Assembly (NCBI GenBank): GCA_963765285.1
Contig: CAVXVR010000006.1
Span: forward strand, 620,001 to 684,000
Source: CAVWZH01 sp963765285
Lineage (GTDB): Bacteria > Acidobacteriota > Terriglobia > Terriglobales > Acidobacteriaceae
Length of the DNA stretch: 64,000 nt
Direction: 5' to 3'
Shown here: in pieces, positions 36,180 to 44,843 of the stretch
Numbering within the stretch: the stretch's first letter is position 1
Layout of the letters: the number at the start of each line of letters is the position of its first letter
The notes under the pieces: generated by a model
What the model was told of the DNA's origin: nothing
The model's input: the letters and a program-made list of their open reading frames with translations, nothing else
Database searches by the model: none
Program-made: the position numbers and the translations under genes

Positions 36180-37973
36180 ATGTCCTTCTGGAAACAACTC
36201 CTCGGACAGCACTGGAGAATGACCGGCACCGCCGCTCTGATCCTGATCTATGCGGTGGTCTCTTTGAACTTACCCGAGGGCGCACCGCAAAAATTTATTG
36301 GGGATTTCACTCCGGTACTACTGCTCTTGACTGCCTTGGTCATCATGGTTCGGAACGCGATTTCCACTCGCGGTCAGACCCGAGTGTTCTGGGTGTTGCT
36401 ATCCATCGGCTGCGCTCTGTGGGCGTCCAACGCGGCCATGTGGTTTTTCTATGAGGTGCTGCGTCATCACGATATTCCCGAACCGTTTGTCGGTGACGTT
36501 GTCCTCTTCATCCACGTTGTTCCATTCATGGCGGCAATGGCCCTGCGTCCCCACCTTCCGGTCGGACAGCAAAAGCTTTATTTCAGCACTCTGAATTTTG
36601 TGCTCCTCCTGGTCTGGTGGGTGTTTCTTTACGCCTTTGTCGTCTTCCCCGATGAGTATGTGTCCCTGAACGTTGGGGTCTACAGCCGCAACTACGATCT
36701 TCTTTATCTGCTGGAAAATGTCGCATTGCTGGTGGCTCTGGCCGCGCTCGCCCTGGGCACACGGGGAGCATGGAAGCGAATCTACTGGAATCTCTTTGTC
36801 GCACTCTCCCTCTACACCATGAGTTCTGAAACCATCAATGCAGCCATCTCCGCCGGCCAATACCACACGGGCAGCTTGTACGATGTTCCGTTCGTGGCCT
36901 CCCTTTGCTGGCTTCTTGCTGCGGTGGTGCTGGCGTGGCAAGTGCAACGTCAGATCGAAGTCGAACCAGCCGCCGAGCAGCGCTGGATGTCCTTCGCTCC
37001 CCGCCTGGCCCGCCTCGCTATCCTCTCTTTGCCGGTCATGGGCTACTGGGCTTGGTTCTATGACACCGCACCCGTCCGGCTGCGCTACTTTCGCCTGCTG
37101 GTGACGCTGGTCGCGATGCTGGTTCTGGGCCTGTTCGTTTTCGTCCGTCAATACTTGCTGGACCACGAATTGATGCGCCTGCTCGCGAAGTCGCGCCGCG
37201 CTCTTGACAACCTCCAACGGCTGCAGACTCAGGTGGTGCAGAAGGAAAAGCTGGCCTCGCTCGGACAACTGGTCGCCGGCGCCGCCCACGAGATCAATGC
37301 TCCCCTCGACGCCATTTTGCAAGACGCGGGCCTGCTGGTGGGCCACGAGGGTCTGGAACCAAACCAGGTCAGCATGACCAAGAAAATTGGAGAACAGGCG
37401 CGTCGCGCTCAGGAACTGGTCTCCGGCCTGCTCAGCTTTGCCCGCCAGTCGCCGGGAGAGAAGAGTCTGGTGGATATCGGCCAGGTCGTGCAGCGCGCCA
37501 TGCAAATGAAGACGCTGCATCTGGAGAACCACAAGATCAAGGTTGAAACCAACATCGCGCCCGGACTGCCCCCGATTTGGGGCAATGCCAACCAGCTGAT
37601 TCAGTGTTGCCTTGAAATCATCGACAATGCACTCGACGCTCTGGACGGCACGCCAGGTGCGACCTTTTCCCTCAGCGCACGTCAGGAAGGCGACGAGGTA
37701 GTGCTGGAGTTCGCCGATTCCGGCCCCGGCCTCCGCGAGCCCCAGCGCGTCTTCGACCCCTTTTACACCACCAAACCGATCGGCAAAGGCACGGGCCTCG
37801 GCCTCAGCGCCACGTACGGCGTGGTACAAGACCACCAGGGACAAATCTCCTGCCAGAACCGGCCTGAAGGGGGGGCGGTTTTTACCATTCGATTCTCCGT
37901 GGCGCGGCCAGAAGTGACAGCCAGCGCCGCGGCAGCGGCCAAGGTAGAGACTCCGCTGCTTCCCGCTCACTGA
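36180..37973 (+). CDS. membrane-bound sensor histidine kinase
   Basis: This 597-residue protein has a hydrophobic N-terminal half with about eight membrane helices (residues 17-325), no recognised ligand domain and then a kinase module. The module has an H-box around residue 370 (GAAHEINAPLDAIL, with NAPL in place of the common NPL), an N-box (CCLEIIDNALDALDG), a G1 box (EFADSGPGL) and a G2 box (GKGTGLGLSATYG). It autophosphorylates on His and would pass phosphate to a response regulator. None is encoded next to it, making it an orphan kinase. It ends with a short Ala-rich tail. Confidence 0.88.
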   Translation: MSFWKQLLGQHWRMTGTAALILIYAVVSLNLPEGAPQKFIGDFTPVLLLLTALVIMVRNAISTRGQTRVFWVLLSIGCALWASNAAMWFFYEVLRHHDIPEPFVGDVVLFIHVVPFMAAMALRPHLPVGQQKLYFSTLNFVLLLVWWVFLYAFVVFPDEYVSLNVGVYSRNYDLLYLLENVALLVALAALALGTRGAWKRIYWNLFVALSLYTMSSETINAAISAGQYHTGSLYDVPFVASLCWLLAAVVLAWQVQRQIEVEPAAEQRWMSFAPRLARLAILSLPVMGYWAWFYDTAPVRLRYFRLLVTLVAMLVLGLFVFVRQYLLDHELMRLLAKSRRALDNLQRLQTQVVQKEKLASLGQLVAGAAHEINAPLDAILQDAGLLVGHEGLEPNQVSMTKKIGEQARRAQELVSGLLSFARQSPGEKSLVDIGQVVQRAMQMKTLHLENHKIKVETNIAPGLPPIWGNANQLIQCCLEIIDNALDALDGTPGATFSLSARQEGDEVVLEFADSGPGLREPQRVFDPFYTTKPIGKGTGLGLSATYGVVQDHQGQISCQNRPEGGAVFTIRFSVARPEVTASAAAAAKVETPLLPAH

Positions 37974-38000
37974 TTTGTAACTCACCCTCTCCCTAACGGC

Positions 38001-38053
38001 GTCATCCCGAAGTCCCCGCGTCTTTTCCAGCGGGGCGAGGGATCTCGCGCGCA
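38001..38053 (+). repeat. palindromic repeat R6 (first of a direct pair)
   Basis: GTCATCCCGAAGTCCCCGCG opens the element, which ends GCGAGGGATCTCGCGCGCA. The core stem is CCCCGC with GCGGGG. The same 53-base text occurs 96 bases downstream. Confidence 0.85.
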
Positions 38054-38096
38054 GCTCACATTCACCGTACGGCAGAATCTCACTACAAAAAGAGGC

Positions 38097-38149
38097 GTCA
38101 TCCCGAAGTCCCCGCGTCTTTTCCAGCGGGGCGAGGGATCTCGCGCGCA
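38097..38149 (+). repeat. palindromic repeat R7 (second of a direct pair)
   Basis: Direct copy of R6 in the same orientation, 96 bases downstream. It lies in the spacer before mutS2. Confidence 0.85.
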
Positions 38150-38200
38150 CCTCTCGCGCCCCTGCTGCGAATCCCTCCCCTCCGGTAACATAGACAAGCG

Positions 38201-40696
38201 ATGCCGACCTTGACCCACGCCAGCGCGCAAGTCCTCGAGTTCGAACCCCTCCGCGAACTCCTGCGGGGCTACGCTTCCTCCCCGCTCGGTCAGCAGCGCA
38301 TCCTCTCCCTCTTCCCTTCCACCGATAGAGCCTGGATGGAAACTCAGCAGCAACTCACCACCGAAATTCGCGCCTTCCGCCGCGTCGGCGGCAGCTTCGA
38401 CTTCTCCAGCCTGCTCGATGTCAGGAAGTTGGTTGAGAAATCCCGCATTGCCGGAGCCGTGCTCGAAGGCCTCGAAATCCGCGACGTCGTCCTGCTGGTC
38501 GACCGCGCCGCCGAGTGGCGCGAAATCGCCCTCAACCCGCCCGCCGCCATGAAAACAGGATGGACCAGCGTAGCCCAACTTTCCGCCGCCATCATCGACT
38601 TCACCGACTTCCTCCGCGGATTCCGCAACAAGTTCCAGCCCGACGGCTCCCTCGAAGATCGCGCCTCGCCCGAACTCGCCCGCATCCGCCGCGAAATCGA
38701 AAAACAGAAACGCCAGATTCAGGACTCGCTGCGTGGTTATCTGCGCAAGCTTTCCGAGGACGGCGCCGTACAGGATGAACTGGTCACCATTCGCGGCGAG
38801 CGTTTCGTAGTCCCAATAAAAATAGAGCAGAAACGCCGCGTTCAAGGCGTAGTCCACGGCGCCAGCTCCAGCGGCCAGACCGTCTTCGTCGAGCCCCTCG
38901 AAACCATCGAGCAGAACAACGAACTGGTCCGCCTGCTCGACGAAGAGCAAGCCGAGATTCACCGCATCCTGCTGGAGATGACCCACCGCATCGGCGAAAG
39001 CTCTGACGCGATTCTCCAGGCAGCGGAAGTGTTAGCAGAACTCGAACTCCAGTTCGCCAAAGCAAGATTCGCCGAAGACTACACCTGTGTCCCGATTACT
39101 TTCGTGAGTCAAGATAGCCCACGTGGGGACGGCCGCCCTCGAAAGCCTGCCCCGAGCGAAGCCGAGGGGGCCCAGCCGGACGCAGTCCGGCTCCTTCTCC
39201 ACAACGCCCGCCACCCCCTGCTAGAACGCAACCTGAAAGCCAAAGGACAACGCACCGTCCCCATCACCATCGAACTAGAAGGCGAAAGCCGCGAACTAGT
39301 CATCACCGGCCCCAACACCGGAGGCAAAACCGTAGCCCTGAAAACCGTGGGCCTCCTGGCCCTCATGGCCCAAGCCGGCATTCCCGTCCCCGCCGACCGC
39401 GCCGACCTACCCATCTTCGACGCCGTCCTCGCCGACATCGGAGACTACCAATCCATCGAGCAGAATCTCTCCACCTTCTCCGCCCACGTCACCAACATCG
39501 ATTTCATCTCCCGCACCGCGACGCCGCAATCGCTGGTCCTGCTCGACGAACTAGGCTCTGCCACCGATCCCGAAGAAGGCGCGGTCCTGGCCGTGGCCAT
39601 CGCCGAGCACTTCCGCCAAATCGGTTGCATCACCATCATCTCGACGCATCACACCTCGCTCAAAGTCTACGGAGCCAACACCCCCGGAGTGGTAAACGCA
39701 GCCGTCGGTTTCAACGAAGCCACATTGCAGCCCACCTACGAATTAAAGATCGGAGTGCCCGGAGCCTCCGCCGGAATCAACATCGCGCAGCGCCTGGGCC
39801 TGAATCCTTCGATCATCGAAGCCGCCCGCGCCCGCCTCGGAACCCAGGCCCGCGACGTAGGCGAATTTCTAGATCGCCTGCATTCCGAATTGCGCGACAT
39901 TGAAAGCGACCGCCTTCGCCTGCGCACGCGTGAAGAAGAACTACAGCGCGAAAAAGCGCACCTGGCGAGCGAAGGCCGCAAAGACCAGCAGACCAAACTC
40001 AAAGAAATGGAAAAGAAGTTAGAGGACGTCCTTCGCGACTTCGAATACCACGCCCGCGAAGCGGTAAACGCCATTCAGGACCGCGCCGCCTCGCAAAAGC
40101 TCTCAAAAGATGCCGAGCGCCGAATCTCCAAGCTGCGCCGCGAATTTCGCGAGCAGTTCGATTCAACGGTAGTAGCGCACGCCAGCGGCGCAGACCAGGG
40201 CGATCCCAACGCGCAGCCGCAATTGGTGAAGCACGTCTCCGAGGGCGACACAGTCAAACTGAAATCAGTCGGCCGCCCCGCGGTCGTCGCCCGCAAAATC
40301 GACGACAATCATTTCGAAGTCGAAGTAGGCGCAATGAAAATGAAGATCGCCCGCGCCGACATCGCCGAAGTCATCGCCCGCGCCGCCGACTCTCCGGTAA
40401 AAGCCGCCCGCGCCCGCGGCATTTCCGTGTCGCTCGAATCCGAGAGCCAAGCCCCCGCCGAGATCAACGTCATAGGCCGCACCGTCGACGACGCCACCCG
40501 CGAAGTCGAAAAATTTGTCGACCGCGCCTTCCTCGCCGGCCTGGCGCGCGTCCGCGTAGTCCACGGCAGCGGCATGGGCATCCTGCGCAAAGCCCTGCGC
40601 CAGTATCTGCAAACCCATCCGCACGTAGAGTCGATCACCGAGCCCCCGCAAAACGAAGGCGGCGCCGGGGCAACGGTGGTAGAGCTGCGCGTCTGA
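38201..40696 (+). CDS. mutS2: endonuclease MutS2, with an in-frame repeat insert
   Basis: This 831-residue MutS2 has the family order. N-terminal core and clamp are followed by a MutS-type ATPase with Walker A GPNTGGKTVALKTVG near residue 370 and LVLLDELGSATDPEEGAVLA (Walker B). A long coiled coil (residues about 550-650) precedes a C-terminal Smr nuclease domain (INVIGRTVDDATREVEKF and VVHGSGMGILRKALRQYL). MutS2 acts in recombination suppression and, in some bacteria, ribosome rescue. Residues about 303-335 (PRGDGRPRKPAPSEAEGAQP) come from a palindromic repeat and interrupt the region before the ARHPLLE motif without breaking the frame. The start is ATG 38201. Confidence 0.92.
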   Translation: MPTLTHASAQVLEFEPLRELLRGYASSPLGQQRILSLFPSTDRAWMETQQQLTTEIRAFRRVGGSFDFSSLLDVRKLVEKSRIAGAVLEGLEIRDVVLLVDRAAEWREIALNPPAAMKTGWTSVAQLSAAIIDFTDFLRGFRNKFQPDGSLEDRASPELARIRREIEKQKRQIQDSLRGYLRKLSEDGAVQDELVTIRGERFVVPIKIEQKRRVQGVVHGASSSGQTVFVEPLETIEQNNELVRLLDEEQAEIHRILLEMTHRIGESSDAILQAAEVLAELELQFAKARFAEDYTCVPITFVSQDSPRGDGRPRKPAPSEAEGAQPDAVRLLLHNARHPLLERNLKAKGQRTVPITIELEGESRELVITGPNTGGKTVALKTVGLLALMAQAGIPVPADRADLPIFDAVLADIGDYQSIEQNLSTFSAHVTNIDFISRTATPQSLVLLDELGSATDPEEGAVLAVAIAEHFRQIGCITIISTHHTSLKVYGANTPGVVNAAVGFNEATLQPTYELKIGVPGASAGINIAQRLGLNPSIIEAARARLGTQARDVGEFLDRLHSELRDIESDRLRLRTREEELQREKAHLASEGRKDQQTKLKEMEKKLEDVLRDFEYHAREAVNAIQDRAASQKLSKDAERRISKLRREFREQFDSTVVAHASGADQGDPNAQPQLVKHVSEGDTVKLKSVGRPAVVARKIDDNHFEVEVGAMKMKIARADIAEVIARAADSPVKAARARGISVSLESESQAPAEINVIGRTVDDATREVEKFVDRAFLAGLARVRVVHGSGMGILRKALRQYLQTHPHVESITEPPQNEGGAGATVVELRV
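39109..39205. repeat. palindromic repeat inserted in mutS2
   Basis: CCCCGAGCGAAGCCGAGGGG and AGCCGGACGCAGTCCGGCT palindromes follow a GTGGGGACGGCCGCCC segment. The block is in frame and encodes the low-complexity PAPSEAEG-type peptide. Confidence 0.75.
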
Positions 40697-40839
40697 TCCG
40701 GACCACGTAGCGGCGGACGCCTCGTCCGCCCCGCGAAATCTTCCGCGTGAAACGGTTGCACAAGTGTTCCGCGTCAGACGGTTTTGTGCCTCCTAGAGCG
40801 TTTTGACGATTCTCTCGTTGTACTGGTCGGTGCCAGAGC

Positions 40840-40932
40840 GCGACGTAGCCGCGTAGCGGCGGGATATGAAAGCCCGGCACGGGAGTGCCGGGAAAAATGC
40901 AACGCGTAAGAGTCCCGTAGGGACGGCACGTC
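40840..40932. repeat. multi-hairpin intergenic repeat after mutS2
   Basis: GCCCGGCACGGGAGTGCCGGG and GTCCCGTAGGGAC hairpins occur with a CCGCGTAGCGG unit. They share units with the block at 35945 and fill most of the mutS2-HNH spacer. Confidence 0.6.
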
Positions 40933-40944
40933 TCGTCGGGCAGA

Positions 40945-41622
40945 CTATGCCTTATCTCCCGAGATCGGATCAAATCTCTCCAAAAGAGATTTGATCTCCG
41001 TCTCGGCAAAAGCTTGGCAATCGGAGTAAAGCTTTGTCAGCAACGCTGGCTGCGTCTTCATATGAAAGGGGAGGACCTTTTCAAATTCTGAAAAAGCGCT
41101 GCGAAAAGCACGGACTCTCTCTAGATTTCCGCTTAATCGTAGTCTTCGTTCTGTCGCGTCCTCCCAAATACTCTCCCAATACCGACATGTTCGGCAGGAT
41201 TCGAGGCAACGAGTACCATCGTGAGATAAGAACGACTCCCACCCGGACCCCGCAAGCGAAAGGATCCTCAACGAGTCGTCCCGGCGTTTTTCGCTATTAC
41301 ATCTTCTGCACGCCACCAGCACGTTGCCAGGTACGTGAAGACCTGCACGGTAGCGATTCATACCATCGAGGTGCTCAATCACCGATTCAGTGTTGGTCAG
41401 ATCGCGAGAGCAATACGGGCACTGGTTATTAAACCGCTCGCGTACGAGCCTTTCATACTCTTCACCATCAACCTTAACGGGCCAGTCTTGGCTGATCCTG
41501 CGACTCAGCTCGTGAAGACACATGCTGATTAGCTTGTTAGCCACGTCGGATTTGGCTCGCCGCGTTGCCCACCGCAGCTTCGAGATGGGATCCTTCACCC
41601 TTTTCCATCCCCGAGAAGCCAA
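40945..41622 (-). CDS. HNH endonuclease
   Basis: This 225-residue protein has a central HNH module. A Cys pair in NNQCPYCSRDL is followed by ESVIEHLDGMNRYRAGLHVPGN (His/Asn catalytic region) and LVACRRCNSEKRRDD (second Cys pair), forming a zinc-supported beta-beta-alpha metal site. A basic N-terminal helix (LRWATRRAKSDVANKL) and an acidic C-terminal helical part flank it. It would cut DNA, as restriction, homing or phage-type HNH nucleases do. No methyltransferase is adjacent. Its start overlaps the end of an XRE regulator gene by 28 bases, which suggests an operon controlled by that regulator. Confidence 0.8.
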   Translation of the reverse strand: MASRGWKRVKDPISKLRWATRRAKSDVANKLISMCLHELSRRISQDWPVKVDGEEYERLVRERFNNQCPYCSRDLTNTESVIEHLDGMNRYRAGLHVPGNVLVACRRCNSEKRRDDSLRILSLAGSGWESFLSHDGTRCLESCRTCRYWESIWEDATERRLRLSGNLERVRAFRSAFSEFEKVLPFHMKTQPALLTKLYSDCQAFAETEIKSLLERFDPISGDKA

Positions 41623-41843
41623 TCGACCTCCACGCCTAATACTTCCCCGAGGGCTTTAAGTTCGTAGTCAAGAACGCGGCGGTGATTGTTCTCGATTTTT
41701 GCGATCGCTGCTCGGTCGAGCTGAATCCCGAGCCCGGCGAGTCTCCCTGAAAGCGCATCCTGCGTCAGGGCTGGCTTGCGGTCTTGGCGCGCCTCGGCCA
41801 CGCGCCTGCCGACGATGTTCCTCCGCGGAAGCCTCTTAATCAC
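41595..41843 (-). CDS. XRE-family helix-turn-helix regulator
   Basis: This 82-residue protein has a Cro/C1-type helix-turn-helix: VGRRVAEARQDRKPALTQDA and LDRAAIAKIENNHRRVLDYE are helices 1-4, closing with LKALGEVLGVEVDWLLGDG. It is the size of a single-domain repressor or restriction controller protein. It is read together with the downstream HNH gene. The intergenic region upstream, between it and rightward small genes, has two palindromes (41859 and 41878) suited to autoregulation. Confidence 0.85.
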   Translation of the reverse strand: MIKRLPRRNIVGRRVAEARQDRKPALTQDALSGRLAGLGIQLDRAAIAKIENNHRRVLDYELKALGEVLGVEVDWLLGDGKG

Positions 41844-41858
41844 AGGGAAAGAGTATCT

Positions 41859-41868
41859 TTGTGCACAA
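41859..41868. promoter_or_regulatory. palindrome upstream of the XRE gene
   Basis: TTGTGCACAA is a perfect 10-bp palindrome 15 bases upstream of the XRE start. It is a candidate half of a two-site operator. Confidence 0.45.
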
Positions 41869-41877
41869 GGCGAAGGT

Positions 41878-41892
41878 GTTCTAAACTAGAAC
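41878..41892. promoter_or_regulatory. operator-like palindrome upstream of the XRE gene
   Basis: GTTCTA-AAC-TAGAAC is a perfect 6-3-6 inverted repeat in the divergent region between the XRE gene and the rightward small genes. XRE controllers usually bind such sites. Confidence 0.6.
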
Positions 41893-41967
41893 ATTGAAAT
41901 GCAGGGCACAGGGTTGCGCTGATTTCCTTTGGACGTACTACCTTTAGGAAACGAAGAGACGAGGCTG

Positions 41968-42179
41968 ATGGATAGGGGTCAAGAGAAAACGGCGCACGGC
42001 CTCAGGCTGACGACGCGCGACTGGGGCGAGATTTGCTACGCCCTAGATGTGAAAGCTGGCGAAGTCAGACGGGCCGATTCGACGACGTGCCGGGCGAGGC
42101 GACGATTCGCGGTTCTGAGACCTTCGATGGGCCGTCCACCTCAGGCGAATCATGGCGAAAATCCGAGCGAGGTGAGTAG
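41968..42179 (+). CDS. small acidobacterial-type protein (one frameshift)
   Basis: The opening GLRLTTRDWGEICYALDVKAGEVR resembles a group of small acidobacterial proteins of unknown function, seen as LTTRDWGEICYALDVKAGEV. A one-base shift near 42070 (CGGGCC run) lets it continue RGRFDDVPGEATIRGSE to a TAG at 42177-42179, which abuts the GTG of the next gene. The start is uncertain (ATG 41968 or TTG 41929). It lies divergent to the XRE regulator. The family likeness is from memory and modest. Confidence 0.45.
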
Positions 42180-42391
42180 TGAAAGAGACTTTGATGCAGA
42201 GGTACGGCGTTTACACGCGTACGAACGAGACGCAGATTTGGCGTCTTGAGTACATTACAAATCGCGTGGTCGCGCAAATGGCGGAGGACATCAACACTCA
42301 GTATGGAGTCAGTACGTTGATAGTGGCCGGAGAAGAGTATTTCCCATGTTTGTCGAGACGTGATTCCCGCGCAACAACCAGTGGGTCCTAA
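42179..42391 (+). CDS. small hypothetical protein
   Basis: The GTG at 42179 overlaps the stop of the preceding small gene. The 70-residue product has a plausible folded core (QRYGVYTRTNETQIWRLEY, VAQMAEDINTQYGVSTLIV) and ends in a polar tail. No family recognised. The absence of repeats and the coupling to the upstream gene argue that it is real; its short length keeps confidence low. Confidence 0.4.
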   Translation: MKETLMQRYGVYTRTNETQIWRLEYITNRVVAQMAEDINTQYGVSTLIVAGEEYFPCLSRRDSRATTSGS

Positions 42392-42466
42392 GGACCGGGC
42401 CAAACAGAAAGCGTGGGATGCGCACCGGGCGACCGGTTTTCCGCAGTCCTCCACGAGCCAGGTCCC

Positions 42467-42475
42467 TTATCCACA
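42467..42475 (+). promoter_or_regulatory. DnaA-box-like sequence upstream of dnaG
   Basis: TTATCCACA matches the DnaA box consensus and is followed by a second partial site, TCTCCACAG. It lies about 90 bases before the dnaG start. One perfect box can occur by chance. Confidence 0.35.
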
Positions 42476-42565
42476 GCTTCTCCACAGCAATCTCATTCCG
42501 GTATATTCACATCAGCCCCGCTCTGGCCCACAATTCCTGCGGAGAACTGTCGCTCTCGCCCACAT

Positions 42566-44609
42566 ATGGCTAATCCCGGAGATTTCGCATACACGGTGAA
42601 GCAGCAGGCGGACATCGTCCGCGTGGTGGGCGAGTACGTCAAGCTGAAAAAGGCTGGGGCGCAGAATTATTCCGGGCTGTGCCCTTTTCACGGCGAGAAG
42701 ACGGCGTCGTTTTCGGTGCACGCCACGCGCCAGTTCTATCACTGCTTTGGCTGCGGGGCTTCGGGAGACGTGTTCAGCTTTGTGCAGAAAATCGAGAACA
42801 TCACCTTCCCCGAAGCGGTGCGGGCGGTGGCGCAGAAGCTGGGCATCGCCCTGCCCAAGGTGAGTTACAACAGTCCGGCGGAAGCGAAAGAGGCCCGGCT
42901 GCGCACCGTGCTGCTCGAAGCCCACGAGCGGGCCTGTGATTTTTTTCAGGACCTCCTGCGGAGGCCGGAGGGCGCGCATGCGCGCGAATATCTAGCCGGG
43001 CGCGGGCTGAATGAAGAGATGATCCGCGCCTTTCGCATCGGGTTCGCACCGGATTCGGGCTTTGTTCTGCGCGACCGTATGAAGGGGGAGTTCGGTGAGG
43101 AAGTGTTGCGCGAGAGCGGGCTATTTTCGTGGAAGGAAAGCTCTCAGCCGTCAAAAGAAAGTGCTCAGCCATCCGCTGTCGTCCCACAGCCACCCGCCCT
43201 CGTCCCCGCTCCCCCCACCCATGTCATCCCGAGCGAAGCGAGGGATCTGGGTTCCCTAACGGCTGACAAAGAAGAAGGGAATGCAAGCAACCTTGTATCA
43301 AAAAATGTTAAGCCAAAAGCCAAAAGCCAAGAACCAACAGCCGCTGTCATGTATTCCAAATTCCGCAATCGTGTAATGTTCCCCCTCACCAACGAAACAG
43401 GCCGGGTAATTGCATTCACCGGGCGGACGCTCTCGACCGACGAAAAGGCTGGCCCCAAATATCTGAACTCGCCCGAGACCGCCATTTACTCGAAGTCAAA
43501 AGTCCTCTTCAATCTCGACCACGCCAAGGAAGCGATTCGCAAGCTGGATTACGCCATCCTGGTCGAAGGCCAGATGGATTGCATCTCGGTTTACGCAGCG
43601 GGCTTCCATAACGTGATCGCCAGCTCAGGCACGGCGTTCACCGAACTACAGGCGCGTCTGCTGGGACGTTTCAGCAAGAATGTGGTTGTAAATTTCGATC
43701 CCGACACAGCCGGCGCCCGCGCCACCGAGCGCACGCTCGGCTTGCTGGTGGAAGAAGAGTTTCAGATCAAGGTCCTGACCCTCGAAGCCGGGTTTGACCC
43801 CGATCTCTACATCCGGCGAAAAGGGCAAAGAGGCATACGCCGCGGCGCTCAAGAACTCGCAACGCTATTTCGACTACCTGATCGAGCGCGCCCGCGCCCA
43901 GTTCCCGGTGCGCAGCGCGGAAGGCAAAGTGAAGGCGGTAAATTACCTGCTGCCGCACATCCAGCGCGTTCCCAGCCGGATCGTCCGCGACGAGCTGTCC
44001 CGCGAGATTGCGCAGAAGCTCGGCATTGATTCAGCGGTGCTCCGCCAGGAACTGAAACACGCCGCCGCCAGCCGTTCTGTCGCCAGCCTAAAGGCTCCCG
44101 CGGAAGCGCAGGTGACCGACGCCGAGAAAATCCTGATTCGAGCGCTGGCCTCGGCCACGGAGATGCAATCTTCTGAGGAGCATGTCTCAGCCCGCGACGG
44201 CGCAGAAGAAGAATTCGATCCAGCCCGCCAGGCACAGTACGTTTTGCAGAACGAGCGCCTGCACCTGGGGCTGGCCACTGAGGCGCTGATCGAAGCGTTG
44301 CTCGGCGCGCCCCAGGAAATGGCCGACGTCATGAACCTGGAGTTGCCGGGCTCCGACCGCAACCTGTTGGCCAGCATGCTGATGCGCGACGAGGAGCCGC
44401 TCACCGCGGAACGTCTCGAAGGCGCCGTGCGGGCCCTGCGCCGCATGCACCTCAGGCGAAGGCTCGAACAGATCCAGATCGAATTGCAGTCCAGCCGCAG
44501 CCGCGACCCCGAGCGAATGCAGACGCTCATGCAGGAGAAAGTCCGGATCAAACGGGCCCTCATGGATCCCAGCCTGGCCGACGAGGGTCCGAAGAAGCAA
44601 TCGGCCTAG
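42566..44609 (+). CDS. dnaG: DNA primase (one frameshift, repeat-derived insert)
   Basis: ATG 42566 (MANPGDFAYTVKQQADIVRV) is the family start. The CHC2 zinc finger (CPFHGEK and HCFGCGASGDVF) and the RNA polymerase-like domain with the TOPRIM motifs ILVEGQMDCISVYAAG and VVNFDPDTAGARATE are present. The C-terminal helicase-binding helical domain reads in another frame after a shift near 43820 (CGGCGAAAAGGGC). Residues about 190-262 form an extra Pro/Ser/Lys-rich stretch between LFSWKE and SKFRNRVMFP. It is encoded by a palindromic repeat and by AAAAGCCAAAAGCC words. It makes primers at the fork and works with DnaB, encoded at 50019. Confidence 0.92.
43223..43250 (+). repeat. palindromic repeat R5 inside dnaG
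   Basis: GTCATCCCGAGCGAAGCGAG followed by GGATCTGG is a short form of the dispersed element, lying in frame in the primase linker. AAGCCAAAAGCCAAAAGCC words follow at 43309-43336. Confidence 0.85.
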
Positions 44610-44618
44610 GCTAAGTAA

Positions 44619-44657
44619 TTGAGCCGCAGAACCTTGAAACTAAACGGCTCAATTTTG
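44619..44657 (+). terminator. rho-independent terminator after dnaG
   Basis: TTGAGCCG (44619-44626) pairs with CGGCTCAA (44645-44652), followed by TTTTG. It separates dnaG from rpoD, which then needs its own promoter. Confidence 0.7.
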
Positions 44658-44739
44658 CATCTAAGTTGTTAGCGGAACACAAGATACGCGGAAGTGCCGG
44701 AACAGAACTAAGTTTCTGATACAGCAGCGGGGCGCAACG

Positions 44740-44748
44740 TGCTACAAT
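44740..44748 (+). promoter_or_regulatory. extended -10 promoter of rpoD
   Basis: TGCTACAAT is an extended -10 element about 95 bases before the rpoD start; no strong -35 is seen. It fits the terminator just upstream. Confidence 0.5.
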
Positions 44749-44843
44749 CTGAAAGTTTGGACTGTCTGTTTGTCCCGCAAGTCCACGTTCCCACCGATAA
44801 AACGTTAAGCCGTCCGTCGCCGGACGAGTGAGGATATTTTTTC

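Noticed and set aside
36399..38150. 583-codon open frame on the - strand
   Set aside because: It is antisense to the histidine kinase, and its N-terminal part translates the R6/R7 repeats; no protein-like motifs.
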